Part shown: positions 36,841 to 48,271 of the stretch, piece after piece
Layout of the letters: every line of letters starts with the position of its first letter
Numbering within the stretch: position 1 is the first letter of the stretch
Origin: Neoarius graeffei
Lineage: Eukaryota; Chordata; Actinopteri; Siluriformes; Ariidae
Direction of reading: 5' to 3'
Assembly (NCBI RefSeq): GCF_027579695.1
Contig: NC_083587.1
Location: forward strand, 49,287,021 to 49,351,020
DNA: 64,000 bases
Made by a program: the position numbers and the translations under genes
The notes under the pieces: generated by a model
What the model saw: the letters and a program-made list of their open reading frames with translations, nothing else
Told to the model about the DNA's origin: nothing
Database searches by the model: none

Positions 36841-37359
36841 CCCCTTTTCCACCAAATCAGTTCCAGGGCTGGTTCGGGGCCGGTGCTGGTTCACAACTCG
36901 TTCAACTTGCGAACCAGCTGAGAACCAGTTTGCTTTTCCATAGCTCGGGGTGCCAAGGGGAGCCACGTGATTGTCACTGTATACGTCAGTTACATCGCAG
37001 CATTTGCATAAACCTTGGCGCGAACATCGACGCAAGAAGAAGAAGAAGAAGCAACAACAACAATAATAATGGATGACTGCTGCTTTACTGAATCCATGAT
37101 ATCTCGTTGCTTATTTAAAAATGGCGCCCTCTCGCGGTCTTGCTATTGTTGTTGGTCTTAACAACTCTGCCCATTCCCCCCCCCCCCCCCCGCTGATGTA
37201 AGCAGTTCTTTCCTCTAGCCCAGCAAAGAGCTGGTGCTACCCTGGAACTGTTTTTTCTGGCCCAGAGCCAGTTCTTTGTCAGTGGAAACAGAAAACCCGG
37301 TTCCAAACTAAGCACTGGCCCCGAACCAGCCCTGGAACTGATTTGGTGGAAAAAGGGCT
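36841..37359. mobile_element. TIR MITE inside the minisatellite (copy 2)
   Basis: Nearly identical to copy 1, with an added (AAG)n and a longer C run. Both copies sit at the same array junction, TTGTTCCTATATTA on the left and GAGTTACTAAATCGTGATC on the right. Confidence 0.8.
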
Positions 37360-37464
37360 GAGTTACTAAATCGTGATCGTGACTTTGTCTCATTCCTATA
37401 TGTTACTAAATCTTGGTCATGACTTTGTCTCGTTCCTATATGTTACTAAATCGTGGTCATGACT

Positions 37465-37800
37465 TAGGAATGAGACAAAGTCATGACCAAGATTTAGTAA
37501 CATATAGGAATGAGACAAAGTCATGATCACGATTGATGTGTTACTAAATCACGGTCATGACTTTGTCTCATTCCTATATGTTACTAAATCGTGGTCATGA
37601 CTTAGGAATGAGACAAAGTCATGACCGTGATTTAGTAACATATAGGAATGAGACAAAGTCATGATCACGATTGATGTGTTACTAAATCACGGTCATGACT
37701 TTGTCTCGTTCCTATATGTTACTAAATCGTGGTCATGACTTAGAAATGAGACAAAGTCATGACCGTGATTTAGTAACACACAGGAATGAGACAATGTGTT
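37465..37800. repeat. inverted blocks of minisatellite units
   Basis: Forward units are followed at once by reverse complements (for example GTCATGACTTAGGAATGAGAC). Three such reversals occur at about 120-140 bp spacing, so this stretch can form hairpins or cruciforms. Confidence 0.8.
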
Positions 37801-38689
37801 ACTAAATCACGGTCATGACTTTGTCTCATTCCTATATGTAACTTAATCACCGTCATGACGTTGTCTTGTTCCTATATGTTACTAAATCGTGGTTATGGCT
37901 TTGTCTCATTCCTGTGTGGTACTAAATCATGGTCATGACTTTATCTCATTCCTATATGTTACTAAATCACGGTCATGACTTTGTCTTGTTCCTATATGTT
38001 ACTAAATCGTGGTCATGACTTTGTCTCATTCCTGTGTGGTACTAAATCGTGGTCATGACTTTGTCTCATTCCTGTGTGGTACTAAATCGTGGTCATGACT
38101 TTGTCTCATTCCTGTGTGGTACTAAATCGTGGTCATGACTTTGTCTCATTCCTGCGTGGTACTAAATCGTGGTCATGACTTTGTCTCATTCCTGTGTGGT
38201 ACTAAATCGTGGTCATGACTTTGTCTCATTCCTGTGTGGTACTAAATCGTGGTCATGACTTTGTCTCATTCCTGTGTGGTACTAAATCGTGGTCATGACT
38301 TTGTCTCATTCCTGTGTGGTACTAAATCGTGGTCATGACTTTGTCTCATTCCTGTGTGGTACTAAATCGTGGTCATGACTTTGTCTCATTCCTGTGTGGT
38401 ACTAAATCGTGGTCATGACTTTGTCTAGTTCCTATCTGTTACTAAATCGTGGTCATGACTTTGTCTAGTTCCTATCTGTTACTAAATCGTGGTCATGACT
38501 TTGTCTAGTTCCTATCTGTTACTAAATCACGGTCATGACTTTGTTTCATTCCACGTGTTAATAAGTTGTGTTCACACGTTATTTTTTAAAGGAATGCCAC
38601 CAGCAGGGCTCCATACAAAAATACATTAATTCACCCATTACTTTTTTATTTTATTTTAATAAAACGAGTCGTTTGTGTTTGTTTACATT

Positions 38690-39200
38690 AACAGCCTGCT
38701 CGCGGGAAGCGACCCGAGCGTTTCTTCTCCAAAACGCCGCCCACCGCTGAGTGAACCTCCGCCCCGCGCGCGCGCCTTGATTCCTTTTGTCCGACTGGGT
38801 ACTTCAAGGCTCGTCCCATTCTGGAAAACAGGGAGGAGCAGAAGGGCTTTTTCATCGAAATAAAGCCAGAATTAAACCGCACTCTGAGTTGCGTCCAGAC
38901 CAAACAGAACCAAGTGTTATCTCAGTGATCTGTGTTGTTTTTGTGTTTAATTTGCACTACTGCTAATACACAACGAACGGTGTAATATGCGGCTCCCCCT
39001 CCTCCGGATCTTCCTTAGCAGCGTCCAACAGACGCCCAGCTTCCTCCTGATTGGCTCTTGTGTTTAGACGCGAAGCATGAGACGCTTCGAGCGGCGGCTC
39101 GCGCGCATCACATGGGCAGAAGGCGACGTGTGCTGTAACCATGCAGTTACCCGGGAAACATGGCGATTCACACTCAGCTCCTCGCATGAAGCGTGGGATT
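38690..39200. promoter_or_regulatory. CpG-rich stretch, possible promoter
   Basis: Dense CpG (CCGCCCCGCGCGCGCGCC; GAGCGGCGGCTCGCGCGC) unlike the A/T-rich neighbourhood. Two CCAAT-type motifs in either orientation (GATTGGCT at about 39049) are present. It lies upstream of a possible coding exon. Inference only. Confidence 0.4.
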
Positions 39201-39304
39201 GTTTGAGGAAGTAGTAGAGGTCGTGGACACCACCATGCCGTGTAAACACTGAGCAGGCGCTGCGTTGCGTTTCGCTCCTGTGTTCATTCCTGCTCCTCCT
39301 CCCT

Positions 39305-39331
39305 CTGTCTGTCTGTCTGTCTGTCTGTCTG
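39305..39331. repeat. (CTGT)n microsatellite
   Basis: Seven tetranucleotide units. Confidence 0.85.
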
Positions 39332-39417
39332 CGTTTACAGATAGCGGTCGGTTTGTCTTGCTGTGAGTTCTAGCACTGGTTTGGGAAAGATCAGAATGTA
39401 AGGCAATACTTCGATTA

Positions 39418-39540
39418 ATGTGGTCAGATAAAGAAGGGGCTTCGAGATCATACCGAGGACTGTTATCTCCAGATAAACGCGTTGATCTGAAAACGGAGGT
39501 CCTCAGTTCGCAGCCCTCAGATCTGGATCCCGGAATGGTG
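39418..39540 (+). CDS. possible first coding exon of an unidentified gene
   Basis: An ATG at 39418 opens 41 codons, MWSDKEGASRSYRGLLSPDK onwards to SDLDPGMV, ending at a consensus donor GTAAGT (39541). An in-frame TGA lies upstream (39364). It follows the CpG-rich stretch, as first exons do. I do not recognise the protein and find no certain second exon to the right. It could be chance. Confidence 0.35.
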
Positions 39541-39849
39541 GTAAGTGTGTGTGTGTGTGTGGTTTTCTTCTTCTTCTTCCTTTGTGTCTTACTTGGACGG
39601 ATAACATGGGAGCAATTCATGGATCCTAGTGAGGACGAGCTGCTTCCATGAGCCAGTGTTGTGGAGATCACAACTCCAGCTGATCGAACTGGCTGAGCTG
39701 CTGTCTGAGGCTTTGTCTGGACCAGTGTTCCCAGTTAACCATTGAGACTCCATGCATGTTCTTCTAACACACTGGGTTTTGTTCTGTCTCTCTCTATCTG
39801 ATGCTGAACACAAAGCCTAGGTGATGGTCTTCTAGCCCCTCCCTTTATT

Positions 39850-39855
<6 letters not shown>

Positions 39856-39885
<30 letters not shown>
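39856..39885. repeat. (GT)n microsatellite
   Basis: About 15 GT units. Confidence 0.88.
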
Positions 39886-39887
<2 letters not shown>

Positions 39888-40199
39888 GGACGACTGATGC
39901 ACCACATGCTTCCATTGTTTTGTTTTGATTCCTTCACATCTTTGAAATGGGCTCATGCTCTCATAAAATTCAGCACAGCATGATCTCAAAGACAAATCGG
40001 TAGAATCTCATATCATTTCGCTTTGGATACACGCCGATGTTCTGGGAACGGAGCCACGACAGACGGATGTTTGCCCTGTAGATGGTTTGCTTAGAGACAG
40101 TGGATCAGCCAGTTCCACTAGTTATATATTGGCTGCAGCTATGACGTTCTGTGGTTTCATGGAAGCCCCGTCGACGTCCACAGGATTGGTAATATACTG

Positions 40200-40345
40200 A
40201 TATATAGACTGTAGAGAAGAGAGTTCTCTTATGAAGAAGAAACCAGCTTTGTCAGGGTCAGAGCAGAGAAGGTTAAGGATCCAACAGTGACAGCTTGGCG
40301 GTGCTGGGGCTTGAACCTGCAACCTACTGATTTATAACTCAGAGC
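40200..40345 (-). mobile_element. tRNA-derived SINE fragment
   Basis: Minus strand contains GAGTTATAAATCAGTAGGTT and GCAGGTTCAAGCCCC (B box), followed by GGATCCTTAACC. A third SINE type. Confidence 0.55.
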
Positions 40346-40639
40346 TGCTCTTCTTCTTAAGTGTGACGTTCGCTAATAAAACAAATGACCCTGTTCTATC
40401 ATGTATTTTTTTTTGTTGTTTTGGTCAGGTTATCCAGCTTATAGAATAGCAGTGCATGAATTGGTAGAAATGACCTTTGAAACTTATAGCTTCCCTTGAA
40501 GGTTTTAACCCTAATTGGTGTTTCAGGCCTATCTTTACTGGTCCCTTACACCAGTACAATGGAAAAGATTTTTCAGAACTGATCAGAACCGGAAATGTTA
40601 TATAAGAGAAAAGTGTACGGTTTTTTAGGAATGTTATCA

Positions 40640-41146
40640 TATTATACTAGCAGGTTACCCGGGTATTGTCCGGGTTCTGGGGGGTGGGGGGGTGAAGCTC
40701 AGACTTTAAATTTTTTTTTTTTTTAGTATGTGATGTACAATATATTAGTGAAGATCTGTCAAGAGTTTGTGTTGATAAATGTAACATGAAAGCCATTGAG
40801 GGAGGGGGTGGGTGGATGTTGTGCCCCCCAGGGACCTCCCTGGGGCCCGTACATGAATTTTGTTTATATCTGCAAAATTCCAGATCATCCCCAGACCTAC
40901 TTGCCAAATTTGGTGAAAATCCGTCGAGAAATGGCGACGTTAGCTCAAGACAAACAAACAAACAAATGTTGCCTTGCCCCTCCAGGGACCTCCCTGGGGC
41001 CCGTACATGAATTTTGTTTATATCTGCAGAATTCCGGGTCATCCCCGGACCTAATTGCCAAATTTGGTGAAAATTTGTTGAGAAATGGTGACGTTGGCTC
41101 AAGACAGACAGACAAACAAACTTTGCCGCTTATTATATAGATTACG
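40640..41146. repeat. interspersed repeat with an internal tandem duplication
   Basis: A unit of about 155 bp with CCAGGGACCTCCCTGGGGCC, then ATGAATTTTGTTTATATCTGC, GGTGAAAAT and ACAAACAAAC occurs twice (from about 40826 and 40981). Ends CCGCTTATTATATAGATTA. Family unknown to me. Confidence 0.65.
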
Positions 41147-41199
41147 TTACATTTATACATTTATTATACGGTGTGGTATTGAACCTCATGGCTGACGGA

Positions 41200-41450
41200 G
41201 GCCATTCTCTATGGAGTTTGCATGTTCTCCCTGTGTCTGTGTGAGTTTCCTCTCACAGTTCAAAGACATGCAGATGAGGTAAAATACCCAGCACAAGCCA
41301 GTACATACTTGGTGCCAGTCCCAAGCCTGGATAGACTGGGGAAGGTTGTGTCAGGAAGTTCATCCGGGGTAAAACCTACGCCAAATCAAATATGTGGATC
41401 ATGATGTTCTACTGCCGTGACCCCAAACAGGAACAGCCAATAGATGATCA
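41200..41450 (+). mobile_element. SINE with V-SINE-like centre and a third 3' tail
   Basis: Has GGAGTTTGCATGTTCTCCC and CAAAGACATGCAGATG, then a tail with GGTGCCAGTCCCAAGCC and CATCCGGGGTAAAACC, ending near GACCCCAAACAGGAACAGCC. The 5' head is lost. Confidence 0.65.
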
Positions 41451-42980
41451 ATACTGTATATGGTATTGATTATATTTGTCATGTAGGCCTAAATGAACGA
41501 GTTTAGTATAAAGTCATATTTTTAGTTATGTAATTTTATCCCCCCCCAGTTTTCTTGTGAAGTGCTTTCCAAAAATATCAAATGGTATCATTTTGAGGCT
41601 TAGTAGAGTTTAAAAGGGGGGGAAAAAAACAAAATATTGGATGGGTATCGATATTGGCTGATACTCAAGGTTTTGGTATCAGTGTTGTTACTAGAAAAGA
41701 AAGTGTCCTCTCATATCATCTGTAAATTTAATCATTCTTCACTTCTGGGGATGAAGAAAGAAGGAGAAAAAAAAAAGACATCCTTTTCTCATCCCGTTTG
41801 TCACATGACTTCTTTTTAGATTCTCTCTCGCGCGTGTATATACCGTCCCGGGAAGCAGGTATACAGTAACAGCTGCAAATGCGCATCGATTTGCACACCT
41901 ACTTACTTTTATAACCATCCCATGGTTTGTCTTTGTGACAGGAACCTTTTAGTGGAGTGTTTTACCAGCTTGGGCCTGATTCTTTCTGTCTTTATACATT
42001 ATAGGGGTTTCTCTATCGGAAATATAATTTATATTTACGATTAAGATGGATCAGATAACTTCTAGCGATTAACCGTAGGTCTCTTAGGTAGCATCGGTTC
42101 CGCTGGCGGTTAAGCTCTGCTCAAACGTACCAAAAACGGATGACGGTTCTGCGTCTTGGATATCATCCTTGTTAAAGTCGATGAGCGTAGACGAAGAGCA
42201 CGGTGAGAAATCGTTTGACGGTGAATAAAAGCTCTCATTAAACTCTCTTTCTGCTTTTCTTCATACTTGGCTAGTTCAACAAGCAACTGTGAAGTTTATT
42301 TAGAGTAGGTAGGGTTGTGGCGTGGCATGACATCTCTCCAGCGCTTGCTTCCTGTTTCAAAACGACAACATAAAACATATTGACTCGCATCATATGCTTT
42401 TTTTTTTTTTTTTAATTATACATACGGACCATTTTTTCCATGGAATAAAAACACGTGTTCTATTCCCTTCTAGTGGGTTTATTGATGGCATGCAATACTC
42501 TTATCGTATCACTTATCCTCAGTGTATTGTGCCACTCGCCGCAATAGAGAATGAGCGTGCAATATTGTTATAATCTTGCACGTTGTCAAGACGACATGAC
42601 GTCACACACAAGTGAGCTCATGCGAAGATCCGATGACCACTTTTCTGCTGCATATGTGCACAATTTTTATTTATTTATTTATTTTTTTTATATTGTCGGC
42701 CAGGAAAGAGAGAAGACGAGGCTAATCCAGCGCTACTGCTAGGATTAGCTATGCTATAATTAAGCACTAAATAAATAAACTGAAACCAAAGATGTGCTGA
42801 ACACCCAAACGGCTACTAAAACTTATGTATTCTTCACAAAATTTACAAGAGAAAAACATACCAACGGACATCAAAAAACTGGGAGAGAGACACATTGGAA
42901 ATGTAAAACTTCCGTGCCAGTGACCTGACTGTGACGGTTTGTAAACAAACATGGCCGTGAGGTTTGCTTCGTTAAAGCAG
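41451..42980. other. intergenic, nothing recognised
   Basis: Short C, T and A runs and a T run at 42400-42413. No exon recognised. Confidence 0.45.
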
Positions 42981-42988
42981 CTTGACTG

Positions 42989-43508
42989 TAGTCTGGTTAA
43001 CACCAGACCATATCACAAGTGAAATATGGTCTGGAATCCGCCTACTGAATTTCTCGTAGGGGAGGTGTGGTTTACGATTGTCAACAGCCATTTATTGGAC
43101 GTTGCGAATGTCTATTATTTGGCGTATACGTAGCCCATGGCCAATCATGGCAGTTGTACCCGGTGACGTAGTTAAGAGCGACAAAGAAGACGAAGAGGCG
43201 AAGAAAGACTGTAACGCCAGACGCTGTTCTTTTTAAAACAAACTTTCGCTCTAAACTATTCAGAACAGTGTCTAAAGCTTGATCGAAAGTTTGGTTCGTA
43301 TCACTCGCCGCCATGTTAAATGTGATCCGTAAACAGTCCCAAATAAACTACAAGCTTCCGTTTGTCGAGTAGTACGCGTCACCGTCTTTCCACCCCTCCC
43401 CACTCTCTGATTGGCTCCCTAACTCAGGCGAGCCTTTAGACCATAGTTTCCATGCTGTCTTTTCAGATCGGAACGATTGTGCAAAGCAGCATGGGATTTC
43501 CCAGGCTA
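42989..43508. mobile_element. TAGYCTGG-ended element, 9-bp TSD (copy 2)
   Basis: Starts TAGTCTGG, ends CCAGGCTA, with GCTTGACTG on both sides (42980-42988, 43509-43517). Nearly identical to 3203-3738. Confidence 0.85.
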
Positions 43509-43995
43509 GCTTGACTGCGTTAGCATTGGCCTTCGTGAACACCACACCAGCTAGAAGGTAACTGGACTGCCATGCTAAAAGCACCGAGTGGTGGGTAAGC
43601 TCGCGTTGGCCTTCGCTAACGCTACTGCTGAATGCTACACCAGCTAGAAGGGAACTGGACTGCCGTGCTAAAGCCTCAGTCACAACCGGCTGTACGTGCT
43701 CCTATGGCCGGTCTACGTGCAAAAAACGCACGGAGGGCGCGCGTGTGACGTGCTGATTTTCGAGCCGTAGACCGGCCGCAGAGGTTCTTTGTCATGTCAA
43801 ACTCTACGGGCGCTTACGTTTTTTTTTTTTTTTTTTCAGGTTGCAAGACAAACTTACGGCTAACGTGTGTCTTTCTCCACGAACAAAAAAAAGCAGCGAT
43901 TTGGGAAACGCCAAAAATCGCACGGCCAAAAAATCGTACGTCCGGTTGTGACCTAGGCTTAACAGCACCGAATTGTGGGTAAGCTCGTGTTGGCT
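43509..43995. repeat. imperfect direct repeats of about 80-100 bp, one carrying a MITE
   Basis: GCTAGAAGGTAACTGGACTGCC and GTGGGTAAGCTCG recur at about 43550-43610, 43642-43665 and 43972-43988. The last unit is split by the Harbinger-like MITE. Confidence 0.6.
43672..43959. mobile_element. PIF/Harbinger-like MITE (second family, copy 1)
   Basis: Starts AGCCTCAGTCACAACCGG and ends CCGGTTGTGACCTAGGCT, with TAA at 43669-43671 and 43960-43962. Near-identical to 56500-56804. Confidence 0.82.
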
Positions 43996-44027
43996 TTCAA
44001 GAATGCTTATATGAAAAGTGTGTATGT

Positions 44028-44060
<33 letters not shown>
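44028..44060. repeat. (AAT)n microsatellite
   Basis: About ten AAT/TAA units. Confidence 0.88.
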
Positions 44061-44061
<1 letters not shown>

Positions 44062-44062
<1 letters not shown>

Positions 44063-44174
44063 CTGGCTTTTTTTCGTGGTCTATCAGATATATTTCATTC
44101 AGCTACTCGTGCTCGACTCGTTCAAGATCATGCTAGCTGAATGGAATGTATCTGATCGACCACTCAAAGCCAGC
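44062..44174. repeat. ~110-bp palindromic MITE-like unit
   Basis: CTGGCTTT, GTGGTC and ATTTCATTCAGCTA on the left recur inverted on the right (GACCAC, AAAGCCAGC). Confidence 0.65.
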
Positions 44175-45720
44175 CGATATTATTTAAAGATTAGGCTAGA
44201 ATATCCAACATGAGCTTCCTCTCCTTGGATTTCTCCAAGATCATCTGTTATCTTTCAGGCCTCCTAAGGAGGAGTTCTGCACCACCACGGTGTCAGCGGT
44301 AGGAGATGGAGGTGTTTAATTACCCACTCAGCATCATGGCTCGGTTAAACTGGCAGCACGGGTTTGTGAGCTGTCTCAGGTGGTGTCTGCCGCCAAGACA
44401 CAAGGCTGTTTTGAGTGCTTTGGCTCCATTTTCTTGAAACCGGCCATCATTTGAGGATAAATGCAGCCCCCGGGCTGATATCTCGCTGAGCTGAGTGCCT
44501 TAATGCGTCTTATGTAGTCCGTTTCTGAAACGTCGACGTGCTTTGTTCCTGTCTCAAAGCAAGGCCTTGGTGTTCTCGTTCATACTGATGGTCCGAAAAT
44601 ATGTTCAGAAAAGCAGCCATGTTAGACTTGAATTTGATTCGTGTTAACCTCGTTTACCAGTGCACGCTGTGGATTGTGTTTTTCGAGCCGCCGGTTGATG
44701 ATTAGTCTAATTAGGGACCGGTCACATCTGTGGCCTGGGTTTGCAAAGTACGACTGTTTTTCTCTTTGATCTAGCAAGCGCTTCGTATTTGTACATGGAC
44801 AGTTCGGCGCTTTTCGGCAGTGGGGGGTAGCAACAATGAAAACCGTGACGGTCTGTCAATATATTAGGAATCCAGTTCCTGCTCTCCACTCTCTTGGACG
44901 CGCACACAGTCACGCTTGTATGACATCAGAATTTCACCGATGTGAATCAGAAATGTTGTGTAACATTTATTTTATTTTTTTCCCTCCCATTATCCATTGC
45001 TACTCAGGTTGAGTGAGCACAGACACACGGAGAAATGGTATACCTCCCAGTCCTCATCTCCATTTTCTTCCTCCCGTTTCCTGTTTACGTACACGCTCTT
45101 GTGCCCAAAGCCATTTTCTCCTGATTGCTTTTTACCCATTTGCCCCAACCCAAGATTAATCTCCACTACTCCACACTATATGGCAGTTTTTAGCGCCGTC
45201 TTAGACCACGAAGGTGCAGCGTGTTGACAAAATAAACTTAAATAGAGGTTCAGTTCTCAAGGTGTTCTGAAGATGGTAAACAAAATGACCTGATACTTAA
45301 TACCAAGCAAGTTAATGGTTGTGTATCATGTAGAAATAATGAGGACCACGCTAACTAAGTAATCAAAGATTGCTTTGGAATCGAGTCTTCTGACCTTTAA
45401 TCACGCCCACTTCACCAAACCTCACATAACGGTCTGAACTGCGTGTTTCGACCTCATGGTGACATGACCTTGTTAGAGCACTCGTTAATGAGGTTAGGTT
45501 TGATTTCAGTCATGTGTTACTGCCTTGTTTGTGGATGCATAAAGCTGGGTCACAAGAATGAAAGCCAATGGCGTCCATTCAGGATCACTTGCATGTCCCA
45601 TGTTGTTTTAGTTGATTTTTCTGGTAACCTATATACAACCTCTAACATTCCAGCATTGTTATTCTTGATTCTGATTGGCCAGAAGGTGTCGATTTAAATT
45701 TTCCGTAACAGCAGCTCAGA
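44175..45720. other. intergenic, nothing recognised
   Basis: A pyrimidine tract with CAG at about 44258 and later GT sites are present, but no convincing exon. No repeat ends recognised. Confidence 0.45.
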
Positions 45721-45722
45721 CA

Positions 45723-46084
45723 GGGCGGCACGGTGGTGTAGTGGTTAGCGCTGTCGCCTCACAGCAAGAAGGTCCTGGGTTCGAGCCCCGGGGCCTTTCT
45801 GTGCAGAGTTTGCATGTTCTCCCCGTGTCCGCGTGGGTTTCCTCCGGGTGCTCCGGTTTCCCCCACAGTCCAAAGACATGCAGGTTAGGTTAACTGGTGG
45901 CTCTAAATTGAGCGTAGGTGTGAATGTGAGTGTGAATGGTTGTCTGTGTCTGTGTCAGCCCTGTGATGACCTGGCGGCTTGTCCAGGGTGTACCCCGCCT
46001 TTCGCCTGTAGTCAGCTGGGATAGGCTCCAGCTTGCCTGCGACCCTGTAGAACAGGATAAAGCGGCTAGAGATAATGAGATGAG
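45723..46084 (+). mobile_element. V-SINE/Mermaid-type SINE with a small internal deletion
   Basis: Head, centre and tail present; about 15 bases are missing after the B box (CGAGCCCCGGGGCC). No clear TSD. Confidence 0.88.
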
Positions 46085-46518
46085 AAGCTGGTTAGGGGAC
46101 TGCCGGTTCTGCAACGTTAACTGTTACTATAAAATCTATGACGTTCCTTTAATAAATAATTGTTGTAATCATTGGCCAACGTTTATTGTGGTACAAGTGG
46201 AATAAAATCAACTTCAGGGTTGGAATGGTCATAATAGTTGTTTATTTCCTCTGTAGTGCTAGCTAGGGATTTAACGGTACGCAAAAATCAGGTTTCGGTA
46301 CATACCTCGGTTTTCAAGTCATGGTTTGGTTCGTTTTCAGCACGGTAGGAGGAAAAAATGCGCAACATAAAATCGCAGGTTGTTTATTATGAACTCTTGT
46401 AAACACAGTTAATAATTTTTAATATAACTGTAAATTATATATATTAGAGAGAGAGAAATAAAAATGTATAATAAAACACTGCTGCAAACCACTGATAACT
46501 CCTCCAATAAATAAAAGA

Positions 46519-47624
46519 TTCCGTGTCCAAAATCGCCCACTACACACTATATAGTGAGTTCGCCATTTTGTAGTGCTGTCCGAATGTATAGTGAGAATTA
46601 TTATACTCTATATAGTGAACTCATAGTATCCCACAATGCACCGTGAAAAGTAGTGTACAACCGATGGTCACTAACCAAGCAATATATACCATTATGCATT
46701 GCGGTCGTGCTAGGGAGGGGGGAGTGTGTTGGGGTGAATGGACAGACGAAGAAACGCATCATAAACGGACGTTCAAGTACAATTAAAAATGGTAAGAGAA
46801 TGGAAAATAAGCTAAAATAGAATAAGACAGATAGATTACAAGAATAAAAGTGACAGTGCAGAGCGAGGAATTAATCAAAAGCCTCAAATGTGATTTAATA
46901 AAAGGCAGCGGCAAAGAAGAAAGGATTCAGCCTTGATTTAAAAGAACTGAAAGATGCAGCAGACACCAAGCACTTTGTATTTATTCATGTGGGAAATACG
47001 CTCAGTATAATATGGATTGATCACAAAAATACATGCTTATATTTATTATTTTGAAAACTCGGCAGCCGGCAGATCTGGCACGTTTTAATTGTGCGACATG
47101 ATTGGCGGCACGGTCGTGTAAGTGGTTAGCACGGTCGCACAGCAAGGTGGTTCTCACAGCAAGAAGGTTCTGGGTTCGAGCCCAGCGGCTGGCGAGGGCC
47201 TTTCTGTGTGGAGTTTGCATGTTCTCCCCGTGTCTGTGTGGGTTTCCTCTGGGTGCTCCGGTTTCCCCCACAGTCCAAAGACATGCGGTTAGGTTGATAT
47301 GGGGCGGCCTTGGGCTGAGGTGCCCTTGAGCGAGGCACCTAACTACCAACTGCTCCCTGGGCGCTGTTAGCATGGCTGCCCACTGCTCTGGGTATGTGTG
47401 TGCGCTCATTGCTCACGTGTGTGTGTGTGGGGGTTAAATGCAGAGAGGAATTTCACAAGTGTGTAATGAATAAAGTTGTTCTCATGATGTAAATAGCGGC
47501 GCGGCGGAGTAGTGTCCGAAATCGTTTTTTCATTTTACCAATGAGCTCATGATGTAGTCCTCTATATAGTAATTCCCTATATAGGGAGTAGTGAACGAAG
47601 GAGTGATTTCAGACACAGGGATTC
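46519..47624. mobile_element. TIR element with GTGTCCxAAATC ends
   Basis: CCGTGTCCAAAATCGCCCAC at the left and the inverse of CTGTGTCTGAAATCACTCC at the right, with CTATATAG motifs inside both ends. Contains the SINE at 47104. TSD not resolved. Confidence 0.6.
47104..47470 (+). mobile_element. SINE with V-SINE centre and alternative tail
   Basis: Head GGCGGCACGGTCGTGTAAG, centre GTCCAAAGACATGCGG, tail TGCCCTTGAGCGAGGCAC and TTTCACAAGTGTG. Same type as 22395-22760. Confidence 0.75.
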
Positions 47625-47697
47625 TCAAGTAAATTAAAATGAAATTAACATTTCCATATTGACTGAAGTGCAGCGTCAACAGTTCCAGCTTGTAACC

Positions 47698-48190
47698 CTA
47701 TTCAGTTTCGTTCAACTTCCTCCTTAATTTTTCTGAAGGAAAAAAAAAAAAAAGACTTGTCCACATTGCCCTCTCAAAGGCAGATCTGCTGGCAATTACG
47801 ATGTCTCCGGCTGTAGAAAATCCCCTCTCGCTTGGGACAGAGGTTATAGTCATGTTCACATGGTGCCGTTTCAAATGTCTGATCAAGTTCGACGGGTTAC
47901 TAGAAACATACCAGGTTACTCCTGAACAATGTCAGCACACTGCTTTCGTCTTATCCACTTGTCTTTGTCCAGCGTTGTATTTCATCAGGAAACTGAAGAC
48001 AGGAGACCTTAATGATAAGGGCGGGGCTTCAAGCTCTGGCTTCTCGTTCACATTACCCGTGACGTTCGCTAGCTTGGCTGTGCGTGTAGTGCTCTCAAAG
48101 AGCGAGGTGGAGACTTGACAAACGTCCGGTCCGCAACTTAATATGTTCGTGTAGGAACTCGGATTTGAAGTATGCTTCGCACACAAAAAG
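47698..48190 (-). pseudogene. hAT transposase remnant: BED finger joined to hATC end
   Basis: On the minus strand, AVC, a TGA, HCSGVTWYV and NLIRHLKRHH form a BED zinc finger (C-x2-C...H-x3-5-H) with one nonsense codon inside the Cys pair. Two residues later the frame reads TSVPSERGFSTAGDIV, the hallmark of the hAT C-terminal dimerisation domain. The roughly 400-residue catalytic middle is missing. The distal part runs into a T run. Confidence 0.75.
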
Positions 48191-48271
48191 GCCTACTGTA
48201 AATTACTGTTAAAGATTGCATTCGGCACATCTGTGCTGCAAGTCCTGTCCCGAAACGGTCCAGTACGAATA

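Larger units (their letters stand above)
34190..38560. repeat. 40-bp minisatellite with palindromic GTCATGAC core
   Basis: The unit is about 40 bp with TTACTAAATC, then GGTCATGAC and TTTGTCTCATTCC. Early units (34190-35340) are diverged and longer; 34190-34480 runs inverted. Units at 35380-36020 and 36520-37460 are regular and alternate between variants. Units at 38000-38400 are virtually identical (GTGTGG variant). Inverted blocks lie at 37465-37530, 37605-37670 and 37740-37795. Two MITE copies interrupt it. Confidence 0.93.

Noticed and set aside
34190..38560. Regular 40-bp repeats that could be taken for a CRISPR array
   Set aside because: No unique spacers, units are contiguous variants of one another, and the context is a vertebrate genome; it is a minisatellite.
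44258..44306. Possible small exon (CAG ... GTAGGA) downstream of the 39418 exon
   Set aside because: Its open frame needs phase 1 whereas the 39540 donor is phase 0, and the donor is weak.
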